DNA from: a virus
Length of the DNA stretch: 33,734 bases
Virus record (IMG/VR): IMGVR_UViG_3300046337_000216
Location: 1-33,734 of that record
Direction: 5' to 3' (one strand)
Below are positions 28,101-33,734 of the stretch, piece after piece (the first letter of the stretch is position 1; every line of letters starts with the position of its first letter). The position numbers were made by a program, and so were the translations under genes. Under the pieces are notes generated by a model. That model had not been told where the DNA came from. It did no database searches and worked only from the letters and a program-made list of their open reading frames with translations.

Positions 28101-29252
28101 ATGGCAATAGTTTTTACAAAAGACATACGTGAAGATTTTTTATTATTAGCTTACAACAATAATGTTATAAGATTCAACTCTGACACTGCTTTAATTCCTA
28201 AGACTGCTCAAATAACAGGCTTAGGAATTGATGTTTTATTATATCCGCATCCAAATGGCAGCTTCTATTTTAATTTCAAAGAGTACATAGAATCATCTAT
28301 AAACACTAAAAATTTTATAGATGACTTTCCATATACTTTAGACCCATTTGATCCAGATACGTTTGCCTATGATGTTTCAGATGGTGCATTCTTAGAAGGT
28401 ATTGTAACATTTAAAATAAACTTTACAAATAATACAAATGAAACGATTACAAAATCATTAACTTTTATTTCAGCAGTTGAGCAGCTTGATACTTTCAAAG
28501 GAAACGAAATAGTAATTCAAACAACTTTTGGTCAACTTGAAATCTTGTCACCAGTTAAACAAAGAGGCGATGTTGCATTCTTGAAATATTGGAAAGGTTA
28601 CCCATTTGAATTTTCATTTTATAAAAGTGTTTTAGCTCATGATGTTTATGTTTATAATACAACATCAATATCAGGTTTTCAGTTGTTACCGCTACCAAAC
28701 TATGTAACATCTTTGTTTATAACTGATGGCCAAACTACAAGCCCATTTATTTCAATGCAGACAGGAATGAATCATTTTGAATTTGAAGTTAATGGCAACG
28801 TTTCAAATTCTCAATTAGATGTAATGGCAGTTGACAATGAATGTGGAGTGTATGTAAAATTTTTAAATAAATATGGTAGGTACAACTACTGGCTATTTTC
28901 AAAATTCTATTTCAAAAATAGATCTTCAAAATATATGGGTGAGCTAAATAGTGATTTTGAAAATTTAGAAGATACAGTTTCGCCAACATTGCAGATTGGT
29001 AAGTTGTCTGACAGCACATTAAAGTGTATTGCTAAAAAATTAAATGAAAATGAGAAAATGATTCTTGAAGGAATCATTGACAGTCCAAAAATATTATTGT
29101 TCAAAGGAACACCCGGAACAATTTCAACCCACAAAGATTGGATTGAGGTAAAACTTAAAACAACATCTTTTCAAGTTGAGTCACCAAATAAGCAACTGCA
29201 TACTTTTCAAATGGAGTTAGATTTACCAAATAGAAATACAATCACGTTATGA
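28101..29252 (+). CDS. beta-rich tail structural protein
   Basis: The 383-residue protein is beta-rich with many aromatic and Asn residues (LLYPHPNGSFYFNFKEYIES; FEFEVNGNVSNSQLDVMAV; YNYWLFSKFYFKNRSSKYMG) and ends in LHTFQMELDLPNRNTITL. I know no named family; its look and place before a larger tail protein suggest a tail-tube or baseplate component. Its stop overlaps the next start by 4 bases (ATGA), so the two are probably made in fixed ratio. Confidence 0.6.
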   Translation: MAIVFTKDIREDFLLLAYNNNVIRFNSDTALIPKTAQITGLGIDVLLYPHPNGSFYFNFKEYIESSINTKNFIDDFPYTLDPFDPDTFAYDVSDGAFLEGIVTFKINFTNNTNETITKSLTFISAVEQLDTFKGNEIVIQTTFGQLEILSPVKQRGDVAFLKYWKGYPFEFSFYKSVLAHDVYVYNTTSISGFQLLPLPNYVTSLFITDGQTTSPFISMQTGMNHFEFEVNGNVSNSQLDVMAVDNECGVYVKFLNKYGRYNYWLFSKFYFKNRSSKYMGELNSDFENLEDTVSPTLQIGKLSDSTLKCIAKKLNENEKMILEGIIDSPKILLFKGTPGTISTHKDWIEVKLKTTSFQVESPNKQLHTFQMELDLPNRNTITL

Positions 29253-31819
29253 GTTGGATAGCTTACATAAACGGCAACCAATTAGAACTTTCAGAATCTA
29301 AGCCTATTGCTCAAACTAAGCAAGTAAATGATCTTGCAAAACTTGACAATAGGCAGACTAATTTTACAAATAGATTCATTGCACCACTTACAGCTAATAA
29401 TGTAAAAGCAATGGACAAAGTCTATTTAGTAGGCAACCAATCAAATTTGCCTTATGAAAAAAACCTATTTGATCTATTTGATTCTGAAAGTGGTGAATGT
29501 TTGATCTACAAAGGTTGGGCAAATGTTTCAAAAACAACTGACAAAGGTTACGAGATCTACATATATGATGGCTATATTGATTTTTACAGATCGATTGAAA
29601 ATAAATCTTTGACTGATATTGGAATCGCCGGACTGAATCATGCAAAAAGTTTAACTAATATAACTACTAGTTGGAACAACACTTTGCCGTATATGTATGC
29701 TATATCTGACTACAATGGTAAAAATAAATATACGACAACCGGTGGAACTATTGTTGAAGTAAATACAGACTACCAAATACCGAGCGCAAGAGTAAGCTAT
29801 ATCTGGGATCAAATATTTGCTTATGCTGGTTTTACTTACTCAGGCTCATTCTTTGCAACAGAGGCATTTAAAAATATGTTTATGACGTTTCCTAAGCCAA
29901 TACCAAAATTAGTGCCTCACAGGGTTCTGATTCATACAGGAACATGCTACCCAAAACATTCTACTTATTGGTATTTTACAGAAGGCGGTGCTTATTTTAA
30001 TGCTGAATCTTATTTGCTTACTTTGCCACGTGAAAATTTTACTTCTCCGTATGCTTATGTTAATGATGTTTTTAATTCAACAGCTATAACTGCTGGTGGA
30101 TCAGTATACAACCATAATAGAATTCATATTTCAATAGCTGGTACGTATTCAATAGATGCACCTGCAAACATAAATTTTAACTTTTATAGAAGAAATGCAG
30201 CTAATGCTTTTGTAGAAGGTGGAGTAGTTACATTAGATCCAACTGGAATGTTTAAAACATATCTATTTAACTGCAATGTTGGTGATCAAATTGCCTTTTT
30301 GATCAATGGGCCTGAGTCAGTTTTAGCAACTTTAACTTTTGATTGGTCACTAAATAGAATTGACGGGTATGAAGCTAATTTTGAAGATGCTCTAGTTGAT
30401 TTTAAAGCTATTACTTTCGTAAATGAAATAATGCAGCATGCTGGATTAACTGCTTTTAAAGACAAATATACAAATCATATTGATTTTAAGTCAATCGATG
30501 AGCTTCTAAGAACAACATATATATTAGATTGGTCTAAAAAATACCAAGGAGAAGCATCAGAATCATACAGAGTAGGGAAATACGCTAAGAAAAACAACTT
30601 TAAGTACCGCTACAACGGTGAAAATGAGACATACAATGACGGTGCAATATTAGTTAATGACGAAAATTTAGCCGACGAAGACACAGTAATACAATCAAAG
30701 ATCTATAGTCCTGAACGAGACTCTGTAATTATGGCAGGTAAGTCAGTAAAAGTGTATAAGATATGGGATAAAAATCTAAAAGAAGATGCTACAATAGAAT
30801 ATAAAGATTTGAGCGGAAGATTTTATTTTTTAAGATTTGAAATTGTTCCAGTATCAGTAATGATAGGATCGGAATCATTATCTGATCAACAAGCAGTCAC
30901 CCAAATGGCTATGGCTTCATACACTGGATTAACGTATAGAGAATTGATTTTGGCTAATTATGGTGAAATTTCTAGAATATTAGATAAAGCTAAAATGTTA
31001 GAAGTACCATTTTATTTGACTCCTAAAGACGTTGCCGATTTTGATTTTAAAAGTCTGATCTATATTGAACAATTGTCTAGCTATTACATGATTAACAAGA
31101 TTATAAATTTTGTAAAAAATAAAGCAACCAAATGTGAGATTATAGAAGTTGACTATATAAAAGTTCCAACTATTATAATTCCACCAGGAGATACTGCATC
31201 ATTTATAACAGTTAATAGTATAAACGTTGTTGGATGCGTTGTTACTTTAACTTTTTCAACAGATGCTAATATAGGAGCAACCGTAAATCTAGTTTGTGGA
31301 TTAAATACTTTTGGCTTACCTGTATTTACACCACCTGATCCAATATATGGTTTTAGTGGATCTTATATTGTTACTGGCCCAGTTATGACTGTATCATTTA
31401 CTTTACAAGCTGGAGCTTATTATGATCTATATTTGCAAGTTCAAAACGTTATGCCTCAAGTGAATTCATTACACCAATATTTTGAAAACAATGCTGGTTG
31501 CGTAATATCTTCACCATCAACTCTTACAATAACTAATGTAACTTTGCTATCGCAAGATGCCTTAAATAAAAACTTCAAGATTGATTTTACGAGCGATGCA
31601 GTTCTACCAAGAAATGTTTATGTGCAGAACTATAAAATGCCTGTGCCAATAGATCCAGGTAACCCTTATGCTGGATCATTTGGTGGATGGAGTGGATATA
31701 CAGATAACGGAACCGCAACAATTTTTTCAATTAATCATTCAGTAAGTCGTATATTTGGTGATCCGTTGAAATTACAAATAAGAATAGGAACAAAAGAATC
31801 TAACATCTACAACATATAA
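29249..31819 (+). CDS. large tail/baseplate protein of Bacteroidetes phages
   Basis: The 856-residue protein starts MSWIAYINGNQLELSESKPI and continues with LDNRQTNFTNRFIAPLTANN, a start pattern seen in large tail proteins of Bacteroidetes phages and prophages. The middle (about 150-640) is a mixed beta domain. From about 655 on, after a PPG linker, there are two Ig- or fibronectin-like beta domains (ITVNSINVVGCVVTLTFSTD; LTITNVTLLSQDALNKNFKI), often used for host or glycan contact. It precedes the tape-measure gene by one base. Confidence 0.65.
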   Translation: MSWIAYINGNQLELSESKPIAQTKQVNDLAKLDNRQTNFTNRFIAPLTANNVKAMDKVYLVGNQSNLPYEKNLFDLFDSESGECLIYKGWANVSKTTDKGYEIYIYDGYIDFYRSIENKSLTDIGIAGLNHAKSLTNITTSWNNTLPYMYAISDYNGKNKYTTTGGTIVEVNTDYQIPSARVSYIWDQIFAYAGFTYSGSFFATEAFKNMFMTFPKPIPKLVPHRVLIHTGTCYPKHSTYWYFTEGGAYFNAESYLLTLPRENFTSPYAYVNDVFNSTAITAGGSVYNHNRIHISIAGTYSIDAPANINFNFYRRNAANAFVEGGVVTLDPTGMFKTYLFNCNVGDQIAFLINGPESVLATLTFDWSLNRIDGYEANFEDALVDFKAITFVNEIMQHAGLTAFKDKYTNHIDFKSIDELLRTTYILDWSKKYQGEASESYRVGKYAKKNNFKYRYNGENETYNDGAILVNDENLADEDTVIQSKIYSPERDSVIMAGKSVKVYKIWDKNLKEDATIEYKDLSGRFYFLRFEIVPVSVMIGSESLSDQQAVTQMAMASYTGLTYRELILANYGEISRILDKAKMLEVPFYLTPKDVADFDFKSLIYIEQLSSYYMINKIINFVKNKATKCEIIEVDYIKVPTIIIPPGDTASFITVNSINVVGCVVTLTFSTDANIGATVNLVCGLNTFGLPVFTPPDPIYGFSGSYIVTGPVMTVSFTLQAGAYYDLYLQVQNVMPQVNSLHQYFENNAGCVISSPSTLTITNVTLLSQDALNKNFKIDFTSDAVLPRNVYVQNYKMPVPIDPGNPYAGSFGGWSGYTDNGTATIFSINHSVSRIFGDPLKLQIRIGTKESNIYNI

Positions 31820-31820
31820 A

Positions 31821-33734
31821 ATGGCAGATCAAAGAAAAATATTAGAACTTGACATTGATGTTGAAGCAATCATTGCAAAATCGTCTCAATTAAAAACTGA
31901 GCTTGATACACTACGAGCTACACAAGCTAAATTAAAAGAATCTGGAGATACAAACAGCGAAACTTATGTAAAGTTAGCTGCTCAAATTTCAAAGACATCT
32001 TCTGAATTTAATGTAAACCAAAAGCAACTTGCTAATCTTGCAACTGCAAATGGTAACTATTTGACGATCCAACAAAAAGTAGGATTAGCTTTAGACAAAG
32101 AAGTTGTTTCAATCACTGAAGCCAGAAACAATAATGCTGAGCTTTTAAAAGTAAGAAATGAACTTAACCTTTCAAAAGCGAGTGAAAAAGCTTTAGCTGA
32201 CGAAATCAATGCTAAGCTTGATGCCAACAATGCTTTTATAAAAGAAAACGTTTCACAATACGAAAAGCAAAAAATAGGAATTGGAGACTACAAAACTGCG
32301 ATCACCGAAGCTATTAGTGAAACGGGATTATTTAGTGGTCAACTGTCAGGATTAAAAAATGTTTATGATACAGGATTAAAAGTACTATCACCATTTAAAA
32401 ACGATATTATAGCAACAGCTTCTGGTATGAGAGCCTCAGCAGTTGCAACAGAAGGAGCAACAGCTGCACAAACTGGATTAACTGTTGCTACAAATGTGGG
32501 AACTGGAGCAATGCGTATTTTTGCTTTAGCAGTAGCTGCTACTGGTATTGGTGCAATAATCATAATCATAGCTTTATTGATAGGCTACTTAAAAGGATTA
32601 GATCCAGTAATGGACAAAATCGAACAAGCTTTTGCCGGATTTGGAGGAGTCATAGAATTTCTTGAAAATAAAATTGGATCATTCATTGAAGGAATTACAA
32701 GTGTAGGTGATGCAATGAACAAGCTTGGAAACTTTTTAGCTCACCCAATTGACAGTATGAAATCACTTGGAAAAGAAATGGCTAACGCAGCTAAAGAAGC
32801 AGCTAATCTTAAAGAGCGAGAACAAGACTTAGAAGATCAAATGAATATTAATTCGATCTTAAATAAAAAGCAGGAATCAGAAATTTCAAGATTAATGATT
32901 CAAGCAAAGGACAGAAGTAAAAGTGCAGCAGAACAAAATAAAGCTTTTGCCGATGCTGAAAAATTAAATGCAGATATTTTTGAACGAAATAAAAAAGCAG
33001 CTGACGAAGGTTTAAGCATAGCAATTGAAGAAGCTAAAAAGAAAAAGAAACTAACTGCAGAAGAAATCCAAAGTTTGCAAGAACTAGATATTGCAAGAGC
33101 AACATCATTGTTGAATCAAGGTAAAATTTCAATTGAATCATATAAAAAATTGCAAGATTCTTTTGGTGCAAAAATAGATGTTGAAAACCAATACAATGAA
33201 CAATTAGACAAGATCACAACTAAAAGCAATAATGCTATTGAGAAACAACAAGCAGCAGCTGAAGCAGCTCAAAAGAAATCTGAAGAGAAAAAGCAAAAAA
33301 TTCTAGATGATGCAGCAGCATTAACGAAGGCACGTCTAGACCTGTTTTTATCTGAGCAAGGAACTAAAGCCAAATCATTAGAAGAGGAGCTTAGAATTAA
33401 TGAAACTGTTCTTGCCAAAAAATTAGAAATTGCTAAAAAAGAATTTGAAGCTTCTAAGAAAACTGAAGCCGATAAAATTCAACTATTAGTAAATGAAAAT
33501 AATGCCAAGAACGAATATCTTCAAAAGCAAAATGAGCTTGTTGTAAACAATGCACAACATGAGCTTGAAGTTTATATTGAAACTAATAAGTCAAAAATAG
33601 ATAGCAATAGATTTTTAACTGAACAATTATTGGTTGAAGAAAAAGCTAGACTTGATGCAATTGCTCAAGAGAGATCAGACTATGAAGCTTTAAGATTAGA
33701 AAATGGAATCATAAATGAGCAGGCTTACCAAGAT
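31821..33734 (+). CDS. tape-measure protein (3' end outside window)
   Basis: The frame is open from ATG 31821 to the right edge, 638 codons so far. It begins MADQRKILELDIDVEAIIAK and then forms long charged coiled coils. A hydrophobic segment at about 230-258 (IFALAVAATGIGAIIIIIAL) matches the membrane-active part of tape-measure proteins, and further coiled coil follows (residues about 330-638) rich in Ala, Lys and Glu. Tape-measure proteins set tail length and enter the host membrane during DNA ejection. The gene starts one base after the tail protein's stop. Confidence 0.9.
   Translation, partial: MADQRKILELDIDVEAIIAKSSQLKTELDTLRATQAKLKESGDTNSETYVKLAAQISKTSSEFNVNQKQLANLATANGNYLTIQQKVGLALDKEVVSITEARNNNAELLKVRNELNLSKASEKALADEINAKLDANNAFIKENVSQYEKQKIGIGDYKTAITEAISETGLFSGQLSGLKNVYDTGLKVLSPFKNDIIATASGMRASAVATEGATAAQTGLTVATNVGTGAMRIFALAVAATGIGAIIIIIALLIGYLKGLDPVMDKIEQAFAGFGGVIEFLENKIGSFIEGITSVGDAMNKLGNFLAHPIDSMKSLGKEMANAAKEAANLKEREQDLEDQMNINSILNKKQESEISRLMIQAKDRSKSAAEQNKAFADAEKLNADIFERNKKAADEGLSIAIEEAKKKKKLTAEEIQSLQELDIARATSLLNQGKISIESYKKLQDSFGAKIDVENQYNEQLDKITTKSNNAIEKQQAAAEAAQKKSEEKKQKILDDAAALTKARLDLFLSEQGTKAKSLEEELRINETVLAKKLEIAKKEFEASKKTEADKIQLLVNENNAKNEYLQKQNELVVNNAQHELEVYIETNKSKIDSNRFLTEQLLVEEKARLDAIAQERSDYEALRLENGIINEQAYQD

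Noticed and set aside
1-33734. Integrase, transposase or insertion sequence marking a prophage border
   Set aside because: No recombinase gene or terminal inverted repeat was seen. Lysogeny cannot be decided from this window.
1-33734. Alternative genetic code (stop-codon reassignment) suggested by the tRNA-like elements and the TGA in the helicase
   Set aside because: TAA, TAG and TGA all end well-spaced genes, and the helicase break needs a frame change, which reading through TGA would not give.

Overview
The window is part of a tailed bacteriophage genome (or an integrated phage; no integrase or att site is seen) that infects a low-GC Bacteroidetes host, most likely a flavobacterium. Reasons: very AT-rich DNA, all convincing genes on the + strand and tightly packed, start codons without Shine-Dalgarno sequences, and a repeated promoter of Bacteroidetes type (TTTTTTAG, 15-16 bases, TAnnTTAG) in front of several operons. 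Tail, portal, lysis, replication, nucleotide-metabolism and terminase genes are all present. No major capsid or head protease was recognised, so the genome continues beyond both ends.

Layout. 1-2714: end of a leucine-rich-repeat protein, a small protein with a (TE)9 tract, a probable portal protein and a head-tail connector-like protein. 2731-5104: lysis and exported proteins (holin, SNase-like nuclease, M15 endolysin, membrane-anchored spanin-like protein, small secreted protein), closed by a strong terminator at 5124-5154. 5164-5438: non-coding block A of GTAAACAAT repeats. 5530-24118: early region with about 30 genes. Its core is a replication module in the order DUF2800 nuclease-like, DUF2815 ssDNA-binding protein, family-A DNA polymerase, VirE-type primase-helicase, unknown, VRR-NUC nuclease, HNH endonuclease, SNF2 helicase. 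A nucleotide and DNA-modification module follows (dCMP deaminase, adenine methyltransferase, SAM methyltransferase, dUTPase, thymidylate-synthase-family enzyme), then many small unknown proteins and a DnaQ-like exonuclease. 24167-24508: non-coding block B, sharing an exact 62-bp repeat and the same motifs with block A. 24593-33734: terminase small and large subunits, neck and tail proteins, and the start of the tape-measure protein, which is open at the right edge.

Most interesting points. (1) The SNF2 helicase is broken exactly in its Walker A motif by GGC-TGA-A-GGC. Re-pairing from the first GGC to the second would restore DMGLGKT, so a short ribosome hop, a +1 frameshift, or a real mutation or sequencing error are all possible. 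(2) The early module is bracketed by two iteron-rich blocks containing an identical 62-bp direct repeat 19 kb apart. (3) Two intergenic tRNA-like elements have good acceptor, D and T arms but abnormal anticodon regions, one enlarged and one collapsed. (4) The thymidylate-synthase homologue has Asp where ThyA has its dUMP-reading Asn, which predicts a dCMP-type substrate and possibly modified cytosine in phage DNA. (5) A 59-codon ORF with protein-like sequence has no standard start codon and overlaps both neighbours.
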